A stretch of 64,000 nt of DNA from an uncultured Subdoligranulum sp. (lineage in GTDB: Bacteria; Bacillota; Clostridia; Oscillospirales; Ruminococcaceae), in contig UQZO01000005.1 of the NCBI GenBank assembly GCA_900545545.1, forward strand, positions 83,926 through 147,925. The letters run 5' to 3'. A program made the position numbers and the translations under genes. Positions 1 through 9,950 of this stretch are shown here, in pieces. Numbering within the stretch: position 1 is the stretch's first letter; the number at the start of each line of letters is the position of its first letter. The notes under the pieces are model-generated. The model saw only the letters and a program-made list of their open reading frames with translations. It did not search any database and was not told the origin of the DNA.

Positions 1-1616
<1,616 letters not shown>

Positions 1617-1643
1617 TCTTTGCCTGAGCTTTAAACGATAATG

Positions 1644-1676
1644 AAAAAGCACACCGCCGATGCGGTGTGCTTTTTT
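1644..1676 (+). terminator. Rho-independent terminator of pyrG
   Basis: An inverted repeat AAAAGCACACCGC / GCGGTGTGCTTTT with a 4-nt loop is followed by a T run, 28 bp after the pyrG stop. Confidence 0.93.
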
Positions 1677-1756
1677 GTTGCTCTTGTTTGCCCCTTCCCC
1701 CGGGGCGAAGCGCCTTCGCTTCCCATTCCCGGGTCAGTCCGTTGGAAGTTCTTTGG

Positions 1757-1779
1757 TTCCTTTCTTTCAAGAAAGGAAC
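1757..1779 (-). terminator. AT-rich perfect inverted repeat at 3' end of citrate synthase gene
   Basis: GTTCCTTTCTT / AAGAAAGGAAC is a perfect 11-bp inverted repeat with a 2-nt centre, directly after the citrate synthase stop on the minus strand. It probably ends that transcript. The stretch between it and the pyrG terminator (1677-1756) has no gene. Confidence 0.5.
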
Positions 1780-3135
1780 TCAGCGGTCCTGCAGGGGCAC
1801 ATACTCCCTGGGTACCATGATGCTCTGGTACGCGGGACGGATGATCTTGTCCATATTGACAAGTTCCTCCATGCGGTGGGCCGACCAGCCCACGATACGG
1901 GCAATGGCGAAGATGGGGGTGTACAGCTCCACGGGGATGCCCAGCATATCGTAGACAAAGCCGGAGTAGAAGTCCACGTTGGCGGAAACACCTTTATAGA
2001 TGTGGCGCTTCTCGGCAATGACCTGGGGCGCCAGACGCTCGATGGTGTTGTAGTATTCAAAGTCACGGTCGCGGCCCTTGGCGTCGGCCAGCTGATGCAC
2101 GAAGTTTTTGAACACCACGGCACGGGGGTCGCTGAGAGAGTAGACCGCATGGCCCATACCGTAGATCAGGCCCTTCTGGTCAAAAGCCTGCCGGTCCACG
2201 ATCTTGCTCAGGTAATCGCGCATGGCGTCCTCATCGGTGGGATCGGCCACGTGGGCACGGATGTCGTCCATCATGTGCATGACCTTGATGTTGGCGCCGC
2301 CGTGCTTGGGGCCTTTCAGGCTGGAGAGGGCCGCCGCAACGACGGAATAGGTATCAGAGCCGGAGGAAGTGACTACGCGGGTGGTGAAGGTGGAGTTGTT
2401 GCCGCCGCCGTGCTCCATGTGCAGCAGCAGGGCGATATCCAGCACGTGGGCTTCCAGGTCGGTGTACTGGCGGTCGGGGCGCAGCATCTGCAGCAGGTTT
2501 TCCGCTGTGGAAAGTTCCGGTTTCGGCCGGTGGATGTACATGCTGCCGTCGCACTCATAATAATGGTAGGCATGGTACCCGTAGACGGCCAGCATGGGGA
2601 ACACGCTGATGAGTTTGATGCACTGTTCCAGCTGGGTCTGCAGATCGCTCTTGCCGATATCATCGTCATAGCTGGCCAGCGTCAGCACACTGCGGGTCAG
2701 CGAGTTCATCAGGTCCTTGCTGGGGGCCTTCATGATGACGTCGCGCACAAAGTTGGTGGGAAGATCCCGGCATTTGGCCAGGCAATCCTTAAAGGATTCC
2801 AGCTGCTTTTCGTTGGGCAGATCCCCCAGCAGCAGCAGATAGGCAGCTTCCTCGAAGGCATACCGTTTGCCGCGCAGGCCGCGGATCAGGTCATAGACAT
2901 TATAACCGCGGTACCACAGTCTGCCGTCACAGGGGACCTGCTGGCCGTCACGCTCTTCAAAGGCATCGATGCGGGAAATATTGGTGATGCCTGCCAGAAC
3001 GCCCTTGCCGTCCTGATCGCGCAGACCGCGCTTGATGTGGTACTGGCCGAACAGTGCCGGGTCCACCCGGTTGTTGGTGACGCACTCTTCGGTAAAGATG
3101 CGTGCTTCCTTTTCGATGGCTGCATAATCGCTCAT
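1780..3135 (-). CDS. gltA: Citrate synthase
   Basis: Condenses acetyl-CoA and oxaloacetate to citrate, feeding the oxidative branch towards 2-oxoglutarate and glutamate in a fermenting anaerobe. The 451-residue protein has the three expected catalytic positions: His242 in HMEHGGGN, His329 in GMGHAVY and Asp388 in SANVDFYSG. The length fits the long form of the family common in Clostridia. The ATG start follows a GGAGGG ribosome site. It is monocistronic, with a consensus SigA promoter about 90 bp upstream and an AT-rich inverted repeat at its 3' end. Methylcitrate synthase cannot be fully excluded, but no prp genes are near. Confidence 0.95.
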   Translation of the reverse strand: MSDYAAIEKEARIFTEECVTNNRVDPALFGQYHIKRGLRDQDGKGVLAGITNISRIDAFEERDGQQVPCDGRLWYRGYNVYDLIRGLRGKRYAFEEAAYLLLLGDLPNEKQLESFKDCLAKCRDLPTNFVRDVIMKAPSKDLMNSLTRSVLTLASYDDDIGKSDLQTQLEQCIKLISVFPMLAVYGYHAYHYYECDGSMYIHRPKPELSTAENLLQMLRPDRQYTDLEAHVLDIALLLHMEHGGGNNSTFTTRVVTSSGSDTYSVVAAALSSLKGPKHGGANIKVMHMMDDIRAHVADPTDEDAMRDYLSKIVDRQAFDQKGLIYGMGHAVYSLSDPRAVVFKNFVHQLADAKGRDRDFEYYNTIERLAPQVIAEKRHIYKGVSANVDFYSGFVYDMLGIPVELYTPIFAIARIVGWSAHRMEELVNMDKIIRPAYQSIMVPREYVPLQDR

Positions 3136-3224
3136 AAAGAACCCTCCCTTTCCGACGTCTATGACGGAACGTTTGATTTTTTTCCCATTTCACACTTCTT
3201 TTTTGTACAGAACGTATACTGATT

Positions 3225-3253
3225 ATTATACCGAGTTGATTTTATTGTGTCAA
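3225..3253 (-). promoter_or_regulatory. Consensus SigA promoter of citrate synthase, with upstream palindrome
   Basis: On the minus strand TTGACA (3248-3253) is separated by 17 bp from TATAAT (3225-3230), a perfect match to the housekeeping consensus. A palindrome TGAAC-ATA-GTTCA lies at 3266-3278, just upstream of the -35, and may bind a regulator. The rest of 3136-3287 shows nothing else. Confidence 0.88.
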
Positions 3254-3287
3254 ACGAACATTTTGTGAACATAGTTCATATTCTAAC

Positions 3288-3335
3288 AAAAAAAGCACGC
3301 CCGGCGGGAAAGTTTTTTCGTCCAGGCGTACTTTT
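3288..3335 (-). terminator. Terminator of the pyrophosphatase gene
   Basis: Arms AAAAGCACGCC (3291-3301) and GGCGTACTTTT (3325-3335) pair with one mismatch. On the minus strand the hairpin ends in a run of seven T. Confidence 0.75.
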
Positions 3336-3360
3336 ATGGTTTCCGTGTAAAATTTCAGGA

Positions 3361-3404
3361 GGGAGGTGCAGGAGACGCGGCGCAGCCGCTGAATCCGAAC
3401 CTCC
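3361..3404 (-). repeat. 44-bp 3'-UTR hairpin element, copy 1
   Basis: This 44-bp segment matches 12373-12416 at 43 of 44 positions in inverted orientation. It lies 15 nt downstream of the ppaC stop and upstream of the ppaC terminator. It can fold with an outer GGAGGT/ACCTCC stem and an inner GCGGC-GCA-GCCGC hairpin (3377-3389). Confidence 0.85.
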
Positions 3405-3419
3405 TCTTTGCGCGTCCGA

Positions 3420-5081
3420 TTATCCCTGCCGGGCCTGCAGGGCAGCCAGCAGCGGCGGCAGCAGCTGCTTTTTGCGGCTCACCACACCGGGCAGCACGGC
3501 AACACCGTCCTTGGGCTCCACGCCGAAGGCATCGCGGATGATCTCCTCGGTGTTGTGGCCCCAGTACATCAGGTCGGTGCTCTGGGTCTTCATGTCGGTG
3601 AACATATAGAAGATCATGGGCAGACCTTCCCGGCGGCCCGCTTCGGGCAGGAAGGGGCCTACCAGCGCTTCGGCCGCCGCACGGGATTTGTCCGTCATAT
3701 AAATGGACTGGCCCACGCCGAACTTGGCATCGCCGCGGCTGAACGCCTTGAAATCGGAGCGGAAGACATCCTCGGCATCGCGGCCGGTGAGATCGGCCCC
3801 CGCCTCAAACATCTGCTCGGCGTAGGTGGGAATATCCTCCCCGGCGATCTCGGCCAGGGCCTTGGCGGTGGCTTCGTCCTGAGGGGTGGAGGTGGGCGAA
3901 CGGAACATCAGCGTATCGGAGAGAATGGCCGACAGCAGCAGGCCCGCGATCTCCCGGGAGGGGGTCATATCCTGCTCCTGATACATCTGATACAGGATGG
4001 TGGCCGTGCAGCCCACCGGCACATTGCGGAAATACACCGGGCCGCTGGTTTCCAGGTTGCCGATGCGGTGATGGTCGATGATTTCCAGGATTTCGGCCTG
4101 TTCCAGACCATCCACCGCCTGGGTGCGCTCGTTGTGGTCCACCAGGATCAGCCGCTTGCGGTGAAGGTTCAGCAGGTTACGGCGGCTGACGACGCCGCAG
4201 TACTTGCCGTTTTCATCCAGAATCGGGAAGTAGCGGTGACGCACGCTGGCCATGATCTTGCGGGCATCCTCGATGGGGGTATTGACGCTGAACTTCATCA
4301 GGTCATGGGTGCGCATGAAGTGGCGCACCGGCACGGCGGTGGTGACCAGACGGCCCGCCGCGTAGGTATCGTAGGGGGTGGCCAGCACGTTGCAGCCCTT
4401 CTCCTGGGCACGGGCCACGATGGTGCGGGGCACCGCCGAACCGCAGCAGACCACAATGGCCGCGGCGCCGCAGTCGATGGCGCACATCTGGGTTTCGTAC
4501 CGGTTGGAGACCAGCACCAGGTCGCCGGGCTTGACCAGTTCCTCCATGATTTCGGGACTGGTGCCGATGCAGATACGCCCCTCGGTGATGCGGGCATCGG
4601 GATTGCCCACGATCAGTTCTGCCTGCAGGGTTTCCAGCAGGTTGTGGTAGCTGGTGTTGGCTGCCGCCAGCACGCCGGTGTCAAACAGGTCCATGTTGGC
4701 ATCGGCGATATCCTTGATGGTGATAAGGCCCTGGAGCTCGTTTTCTTTATCGGTGATGCACAGGGTGTCGATCTCCACATCGCGCATCAGGTTCCAGGCG
4801 GCACGCACGCTCACCTCGGCGTTGATGCCCGGCTGTTTGCGGATGTCGATATCCTTGATCTGGGGGCTGACGTCGGTGCAGAGCCGCGGTGCCTCGATGC
4901 CGAAATGGTTGAGCACAAACTGCGTTTCACGGTTGATATGTCCGGCGCGGCGGGCTTCGTACTTGCCGTTCAGGCTGCCGCGGTTTTTCAGCCATGCGTA
5001 GGACAGCGCCGAGCAGATGGAGTCGGTATCCGGGTTCTGGTGGCCAATGATATTGATATGGCGCACATTTTCGGTTGACAT
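3420..5081 (-). CDS. ppaC: Manganese-dependent inorganic pyrophosphatase with CBS and DRTGG regulatory domains
   Basis: Hydrolyses pyrophosphate in the cytosol (family II, DHH phosphoesterase type). It has the N-terminal metal motif HQNPDTDS (His14, Asp18, Asp20), then a CBS domain, a DRTGG domain and a second CBS domain (about residues 75-310). The VDHNE and DHH metal motifs follow, and then the DHHA2 domain. This insertion is the nucleotide-regulated CBS-PPase architecture known from Clostridium perfringens, where AMP inhibits and diadenosine polyphosphates activate. I start at the ATG at 5081 (553 residues), which has AGAGGAA 7 nt upstream and leads straight into the HINIIGHQNPD strand. 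An in-frame ATG 66 nt upstream has no ribosome site. Confidence 0.95.
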   Translation of the reverse strand: MSTENVRHINIIGHQNPDTDSICSALSYAWLKNRGSLNGKYEARRAGHINRETQFVLNHFGIEAPRLCTDVSPQIKDIDIRKQPGINAEVSVRAAWNLMRDVEIDTLCITDKENELQGLITIKDIADANMDLFDTGVLAAANTSYHNLLETLQAELIVGNPDARITEGRICIGTSPEIMEELVKPGDLVLVSNRYETQMCAIDCGAAAIVVCCGSAVPRTIVARAQEKGCNVLATPYDTYAAGRLVTTAVPVRHFMRTHDLMKFSVNTPIEDARKIMASVRHRYFPILDENGKYCGVVSRRNLLNLHRKRLILVDHNERTQAVDGLEQAEILEIIDHHRIGNLETSGPVYFRNVPVGCTATILYQMYQEQDMTPSREIAGLLLSAILSDTLMFRSPTSTPQDEATAKALAEIAGEDIPTYAEQMFEAGADLTGRDAEDVFRSDFKAFSRGDAKFGVGQSIYMTDKSRAAAEALVGPFLPEAGRREGLPMIFYMFTDMKTQSTDLMYWGHNTEEIIRDAFGVEPKDGVAVLPGVVSRKKQLLPPLLAALQARQG

Positions 5082-5176
5082 AGGTTGTTCCTCTCTTCCA
5101 TAAAGAGTATGGCGGGCCTTTTCCCTCACAGCCCGCAAAATTACCAAAAGTTCTTTCCTTGCACTCTATTACATTT

Positions 5177-5185
5177 TCTATTATA
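5177..5185 (-). promoter_or_regulatory. Extended -10 promoter of ppaC
   Basis: On the minus strand TGGTATAAT gives an extended -10 (TATAAT at 5180-5185); the -35 (TCGCAA, 17 bp away) is weak. It is divergent from and close to the typA promoter. Confidence 0.6.
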
Positions 5186-5211
5186 CCACACTTTTTTGCC
5201 CTTTGCGATTC

Positions 5212-5240
5212 TTGACAATAACCGCATTACAGCGTAAAAT
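5212..5240 (+). promoter_or_regulatory. SigA promoter of typA
   Basis: TTGACA (5212-5217), a 17-bp spacer and TAAAAT (5235-5240) lie about 70 bp before the typA start. Confidence 0.85.
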
Positions 5241-5308
5241 AGATGCTGTATGTGGATATTGGGGAAAGCTCCCCTTGTAACGCAAGTTCAAATAGAGAGG
5301 GAACGGAT

Positions 5309-7141
5309 ATGATTCAGGAAAATTTACGCAACGTCGCGATCATTGCCCACGTTGACCACGGCAAGACGACGCTGGTGGACCAGATGCTCAAGCAGTCTGG
5401 TGCCTTCCGCGCCAACCAGCAGGTGGCCGAGCGCGTGATGGACTCCGGCGACATCGAGCGTGAGCGCGGCATCACGATTCTGGCCAAGAACTGCTCCTGT
5501 GTGTATGAGGGCGTCAAGATCAACATCGTCGACACCCCGGGCCACGCCGACTTCGGCGGCGAGGTGGAGCGCGTTCTGAAGATGGTCAACGGCGTTCTGC
5601 TGCTGGTGGACGCCGCCGAGGGCTGCATGCCCCAGACCCGCTTTGTTCTGCAGAAAGCCCTGCAGCAGAACCTGTCTCTGGTCATCGCGGTCAACAAGAT
5701 CGACCGCCCCGACGCCCGCATCAAGGAAGTCATCGACGAGATTCTGGAACTGCTGATGGACCTGGGCGCCACCGACGAGCAGCTGGACAGCCCCATGGTG
5801 TTCTGCTCCGGCCGTAACGGCACCGCCAGCTACGACTGGACCCACCCCGAGAACGGCACCGACCTGAAGCCCCTGTTCGATACCATCCTGAAGTACGTGC
5901 AGCCGCCGGAGGGCGAGCCCGACGAGCCGCTGCAGATGCTGGTTTCCAGTGTGGACTACAACGAGTTTGTGGGCCGCATGGGCGTGGGCCGCGTGCAGAA
6001 CGGCGTCATCAAGGTTGGTTCCCCGGTGCAGGTCTGCGACTGGCACAACCCCGATGTGCATATGACCGGCCGCATCACCAAGCTGTTTGACTTCAAGGCC
6101 AACGGCCGTGAGCCCATCGAGCAGGCGGTCGCCGGCGACATCGTCGCTTTTGCGGGTCTGCCCGATATCTCCATCGGCAACACCCTGTGCGATCCCAGCA
6201 AGGTGCAGCCCCTGCCCTTCGTCAAGATCAACGATCCCACGGTGGAGATGACCTTCTCAGTCAACGACTCCCCCTTTGCGGGCAAGGAAGGCAAGTACGT
6301 CACCTCCCGCCAGATCCGTGACCGCCTGATGCGCGAGCTGCTGAAGGACGTCGCCCTGAAGGTGGAAGATTCCGCCACCACCGACTCTTTCCGCGTCATG
6401 GGCCGTGGCGAAATGCACCTGTCCATCCTCATCGAGACCATGCGCCGTGAAGGCTACGAACTGCAGGTTTCTCCCCCGCACGTTCTGACCCACGAGGAGA
6501 ACGGCAAGACCATGGAACCCATGGAGCGTGTTGTCATCGACGTGCCCGAAGTTTACCAGGGCAACGTCATGACCGCTCTGGGCGCACGCAAGGGCATCCT
6601 GATGAACATGCAGATGATGAACAGCCGTTCCCGTCTGGAGTTCCGTATGCCCAGCCGCGGCCTGTTCGGTTACCGCAGCCAGTTCCTCACCGATACCCAC
6701 GGTGAAGGCATCATGAACACCATCTTCGACGGTTACGAAGAATGGTGCGGTGATATCCAGACCCGTTCCACCGGTTCTCTCATCAGCTTCGAGACCGGCG
6801 ACGCCGTGACCTACGGTCTGTTCAACGCGCAGCAGCGCGGCACCCTGCTGGTCAACGCCGGTGAAAAGGTCTACGCCGGTGAGGTCGTGGGCTACACCCC
6901 CACGGGCGAGGACATCACCGTCAACGTCTGCAAAACCAAGCACCTGACCAATACCCGTGCTTCCGGCAGTGATGACGCCCTGCGTCTGGTGCCGGTGAGC
7001 AAGTTCAGCCTGGAAGGCTGTCTGGAATTCCTGGCGCCCGACGAACTGCTGGAGGTCACCCCGGAGAACCTGCGTATCCGCAAGCGCATCCTGGACCATG
7101 ACCTGCGCATGAAGGCTGCCAGCAAGAAGAACAAGGGCTAA
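5309..7141 (+). CDS. typA: Translational GTPase TypA/BipA
   Basis: Ribosome-associated GTPase of the EF-G-like superfamily, needed for ribosome assembly and stress growth. The protein (610 residues) has the G1 motif AHVDHGKT (residues 13-20), G2 in RERGIT, G3 DTPGHADFGGEV and G4 NKID. Domains II, III and V and the TypA-specific C-terminal domain follow. I use the ATG at 5309, which has AGAGAGGGA upstream and starts the conserved N-terminus; an earlier in-frame ATG at 5243 precedes the ribosome site. It is a single gene between a consensus promoter and a strong terminator. Confidence 0.97.
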   Translation: MIQENLRNVAIIAHVDHGKTTLVDQMLKQSGAFRANQQVAERVMDSGDIERERGITILAKNCSCVYEGVKINIVDTPGHADFGGEVERVLKMVNGVLLLVDAAEGCMPQTRFVLQKALQQNLSLVIAVNKIDRPDARIKEVIDEILELLMDLGATDEQLDSPMVFCSGRNGTASYDWTHPENGTDLKPLFDTILKYVQPPEGEPDEPLQMLVSSVDYNEFVGRMGVGRVQNGVIKVGSPVQVCDWHNPDVHMTGRITKLFDFKANGREPIEQAVAGDIVAFAGLPDISIGNTLCDPSKVQPLPFVKINDPTVEMTFSVNDSPFAGKEGKYVTSRQIRDRLMRELLKDVALKVEDSATTDSFRVMGRGEMHLSILIETMRREGYELQVSPPHVLTHEENGKTMEPMERVVIDVPEVYQGNVMTALGARKGILMNMQMMNSRSRLEFRMPSRGLFGYRSQFLTDTHGEGIMNTIFDGYEEWCGDIQTRSTGSLISFETGDAVTYGLFNAQQRGTLLVNAGEKVYAGEVVGYTPTGEDITVNVCKTKHLTNTRASGSDDALRLVPVSKFSLEGCLEFLAPDELLEVTPENLRIRKRILDHDLRMKAASKKNKG

Positions 7142-7143
7142 GA

Positions 7144-7175
7144 CATCGTCGGCACATGTTCCGCCGATGACGATG
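7144..7175 (+). repeat. Short hairpin element, copy A
   Basis: CATCGTCGGC-ACATGTTCC-GCCGATGACGATG folds with a 2-nt bulge. Core and loop are almost the same as at 12499-12531, while the outer arms differ but still pair. Confidence 0.55.
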
Positions 7176-7190
7176 AAATCGTAATACAGC

Positions 7191-7224
7191 AACACCCCCG
7201 GCCGGATGGCCGGGGGTGTTTTTT
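7191..7224 (+). terminator. Terminator of typA
   Basis: AACACCCCCGGCC-GGAT-GGCCGGGGGTGTT followed by a T run. It also faces the 3' end of the convergent lipoprotein gene. Confidence 0.93.
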
Positions 7225-7230
7225 ATTTCG

Positions 7231-8427
7231 TCAGGAGGTCCCGGTACAGGGGACCACCGGCGTCCAGTCGGTGGAACCGGCCAGATAGTCCTCGGTGGAA
7301 ATGAAGGCAAAGTTGCTGACGACATAAGGTTCCGTACCCACCGCCACCATCACCTGATCCTGACCCACAAACAGTTCCGGCCAGCCGTTGGTCCCGGTGA
7401 TGTGGGGCATTTCATACACCTGCCCATCGGCCAAATCATAGATCCACAGGCTGCCCTCGCTACCGCCCATGAGCCAGCGCAGGCTGCCGTTCTGGGTGAA
7501 GGTCCAGGTGCTCCGTTCATTGCCCGGTTGGCCGGGCAGGGCCTGCCAGTCGGTACCGTCGGCGGCACAGCTTTCCGTTCCGCCAATAGTTCCATCCCCC
7601 GCAAACCAGTCAAAGTACAGCCGGTCCCCGGCCATGCCCAAAAGAGAATAGCGCTTTTTGCTGCCGTCGGGCTGCTGGATGCCGTAATAGGGCGTTTGCC
7701 AGATCGTTTCCAGTTCGCCGGTGGCCGGGTCATACCAGTCGTATTCCGCCGTGGCATTCTGGCACACTGCCTCGTACTGTTCCCAGTTCCGGGAATCAGG
7801 CAGCGGCACATCGGTGATCAGGCGCATCAACAGAAAACGATCTTCCCCCACAGCGTAAATACTCTGGGTCTGATCGGGCAGTTCCAACAGCGTGAATTCA
7901 CCGGTTGCCAGGTTCAGGCGAACCCCTTTTTTGTGGCTATCGGGGTAGGTATAGTCAAAATCATAGGCACTGTACTCGTCCGCGTAATCGGGCATAAAGT
8001 TCCCCCTTAGCGGCACAACCCGGGCTTCCCCGCCGTTTTGGGGCACCTGGTACATGGAATCATTGGCAAACACACAGATGCTGTTTTCATAAGGCACCAC
8101 TGAAGAACTCTCCTGAAGCGGCGCCTCTATCGAGAACAGGCAGCTGCGCCGGGCGGTGGTCAGGTCTACCTGCAGCAGTTGAAGCACCGGAGCATCTTCC
8201 TCCTGCCATGCAAACACCGTATTGTACACCGCGTCCGCCGTGGATTCCCGATAGTTCACCACCCGCAGATGTCCCACCGGGAAAGCCGCCGTTTCCGCCG
8301 CGCCGGTTTCCGCTGTCTGCGCATTTTCAACAGTGTTGTTGAAAGTTTCTTTGTTTCCCGATGCCGCCGGGGCGCAGGCAGAAAGACAAAAAGCCAGCGC
8401 CAGCAGCACAAACAGGGATTTTTTCAT
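7231..8427 (-). CDS. Putative lipoprotein, WD40/beta-propeller-like, paralogue of downstream gene
   Basis: A 398-residue protein of unknown function. Its N-terminus is a lipoprotein signal with lipobox LSAC (Cys about residue 18), so it should be anchored outside the membrane. The rest is rich in Trp, Tyr and Asp with repeated blades such as YDWYDPATGELETIW and WIYDLADGQVYEMP, which suggests a beta-propeller. It shares signal, length and blade pattern with the neighbour at 8449-9651, so the two are an old tandem duplication. The ATG follows GGAG by 7 nt. The pair are 21 bp apart and probably co-transcribed from the promoter at about 9.7 kb. A binding or sensing role is only a guess. Confidence 0.8.
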   Translation of the reverse strand: MKKSLFVLLALAFCLSACAPAASGNKETFNNTVENAQTAETGAAETAAFPVGHLRVVNYRESTADAVYNTVFAWQEEDAPVLQLLQVDLTTARRSCLFSIEAPLQESSSVVPYENSICVFANDSMYQVPQNGGEARVVPLRGNFMPDYADEYSAYDFDYTYPDSHKKGVRLNLATGEFTLLELPDQTQSIYAVGEDRFLLMRLITDVPLPDSRNWEQYEAVCQNATAEYDWYDPATGELETIWQTPYYGIQQPDGSKKRYSLLGMAGDRLYFDWFAGDGTIGGTESCAADGTDWQALPGQPGNERSTWTFTQNGSLRWLMGGSEGSLWIYDLADGQVYEMPHITGTNGWPELFVGQDQVMVAVGTEPYVVSNFAFISTEDYLAGSTDWTPVVPCTGTS

Positions 8428-8448
8428 CGTCGGGCTCCTTTCTGTGGG

Positions 8449-9651
8449 TTAGTCCTCCGCCGGCGTAACATCGGTGCCGGTAAAATTACCCGCCAGATAA
8501 TCCATCTCGGACACCAGGCAATAGGTGATTCCTTTTTCCAGGCTTCTGTCGAACTTTGCCAGCAGTACACGGCCATCATCGGTCAATGCCACCGGGTCGA
8601 TCAGTTCCTCCTCCGTCTTGGCCGGGACCTCATATTGGGTGCTGTCCGCCAGGCGGTAGATAATCTGTGTTTTTCCGGTACTGTGCACAAACCACTGGAT
8701 TTCGCCCTTTTGCTTGAGGGGATTTGCGCCTTCCTGGGCGGCAAACACCGTTTGGGCCCCGCTGCCATCCAGCGCGCAGCATTCTATACGGCCGTTCGCG
8801 TACCCGGCGCCCTGTAACGACGCACGGAAAAAGTAGAGTTTGCCATCGGCTTTGCCCAGATAGGTACGGACCTGCTCCAACCCGGTTTCTTCTCTGTCAC
8901 CATAGTAGGGTTCTTCCAGCACTGTTTCCACCGAACCGTCGGCGGGGTCCCACCAGGCATATTCCACCGTGGCATTCTGCAAGGCGGCGGTACGCTGCTC
9001 CTCCCCCTGCAAAGAGGACATGGGCAGGTCGCTGTGCAGCCGGGTGATCAGAAGCCGGCTGCCGTCCGCATCACAGATATCGGTGGTCTGCGCGGGCAGG
9101 CTGGTTTCCTCCACCTCACCAGTGGCCGGGTCCAGCCGCCGCATGACCGTGTACTCGTTGTACCCTGCCGGGAACAGATAGAGATACCGGTCGTCCAGAT
9201 AACCGATGTAGTACGCATCCCCCAGCGGCACCGTCCGTGTATCCCCGCTTACAAGATCCCGACTGTAGAGGATCTGGCTTTTCTCTGAACGCAGGATATA
9301 ATGCAGCGTATCCCCTTGCACAAAACAGTTTTGAAAGAAGGCGGCCGGTTCCCCGGTATCAAAGAGGCGGCGCTGCTGTGCCGTGGTGTAGTCGATCTGC
9401 TGGATATACCCCTTGTCGGCGTAATTGCCCCCGTTTCCTTCCACCCCTTGCAGATACCGAACGGTGCCGGTGTTGTCGCAATCGTCCATGCGGCGCAAGG
9501 TGCCGACGATGGCCGTGGCCTCCGCAGATTCCACCGTCGATGCGGTTTCTTCTGTGACGGCAGCGGGCGCTTCGGATTCCGGCACGGTGGCCGCGCCGCA
9601 GGCCGAAAGGCAGAAGGCCAGGGCCAGCAGGGAAAACAAAGCTCGTTTCAT
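8449..9651 (-). CDS. Putative lipoprotein, beta-propeller-like, first of a tandem pair
   Basis: A 400-residue exported protein of unknown function. The signal ends in lipobox LSAC followed by a Ser/Thr/Glu-rich linker. Repeated segments such as YAWWDPADGSVETVL and YLYLFPAGYNEYTVM resemble propeller blades and align with its paralogue downstream. I chose the ATG at 9651, because AGGAGGAG lies 8 nt upstream; another ATG 18 nt earlier overlaps that site. It is the promoter-proximal gene of the pair. No catalytic motif is seen. Confidence 0.8.
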   Translation of the reverse strand: MKRALFSLLALAFCLSACGAATVPESEAPAAVTEETASTVESAEATAIVGTLRRMDDCDNTGTVRYLQGVEGNGGNYADKGYIQQIDYTTAQQRRLFDTGEPAAFFQNCFVQGDTLHYILRSEKSQILYSRDLVSGDTRTVPLGDAYYIGYLDDRYLYLFPAGYNEYTVMRRLDPATGEVEETSLPAQTTDICDADGSRLLITRLHSDLPMSSLQGEEQRTAALQNATVEYAWWDPADGSVETVLEEPYYGDREETGLEQVRTYLGKADGKLYFFRASLQGAGYANGRIECCALDGSGAQTVFAAQEGANPLKQKGEIQWFVHSTGKTQIIYRLADSTQYEVPAKTEEELIDPVALTDDGRVLLAKFDRSLEKGITYCLVSEMDYLAGNFTGTDVTPAED

Positions 9652-9691
9652 GAGACAACTCCTCCTCATATAATGATTTTATGGTTCCAGT

Positions 9692-9722
9692 ATGATACCC
9701 CTTTGTATCGGAGTTGTACCAA
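9692..9722 (-). promoter_or_regulatory. Promoter of lipoprotein pair with long 19-bp spacer and central dyad
   Basis: On the minus strand TTGGTA (9717-9722) and TATCAT (9692-9697) are 19 bp apart. A perfect dyad GATAC-N6-GTATC (9694-9709) fills most of the spacer. Such geometry is typical of MerR-family promoters; no MerR gene is in the window. Confidence 0.45.
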
Positions 9723-9761
9723 AATCTGCCTTTTCCGGCTTTGGTGCAAAGTTTTTTTCAC

Positions 9762-9810
9762 GCAAAACAGCCGCACCGCAGCGGGTATGCTGCGGTGCGG
9801 CTGTTAAAAA
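9762..9810 (-). terminator. Terminator of tRNA-Pro
   Basis: A perfect 14-bp inverted repeat, CAGCCGCACCGCAG / CTGCGGTGCGGCTG (9768-9803), ends in TTTT on the minus strand, right after the tRNA 3' end. Confidence 0.85.
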
Positions 9811-9811
9811 G

Positions 9812-9887
9812 TCCGGGTGACAGGATTCGAACCTGCGAAATCTCCTGGTCCCAAACCAGGCGCGATACCAAGCTTCGCCACACCCGG
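9812..9887 (-). tRNA. tRNA-Pro (anticodon UGG)
   Basis: The minus strand folds as a cloverleaf: acceptor CCGGGTG / CACCCGG with discriminator A, a D arm with AGCTTGGT, and an anticodon stem CCTGG / CCAGG. Its loop TTTGGGA gives anticodon TGG, and the T arm carries GGTTCGAATCC. The 3' CCA is not encoded. It stands alone and is followed by its own terminator. Confidence 0.97.
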
Positions 9888-9950
9888 GCGCAATCTTGAC
9901 TGAACTATTATAGTACGGGGAACCGGGTCGCGTCAAGGGGAAACGCGCTA

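Noticed and set aside
1660..3222. A 520-codon open frame antisense to citrate synthase
   Set aside because: No start signal or family; the sense gene has the complete active site.
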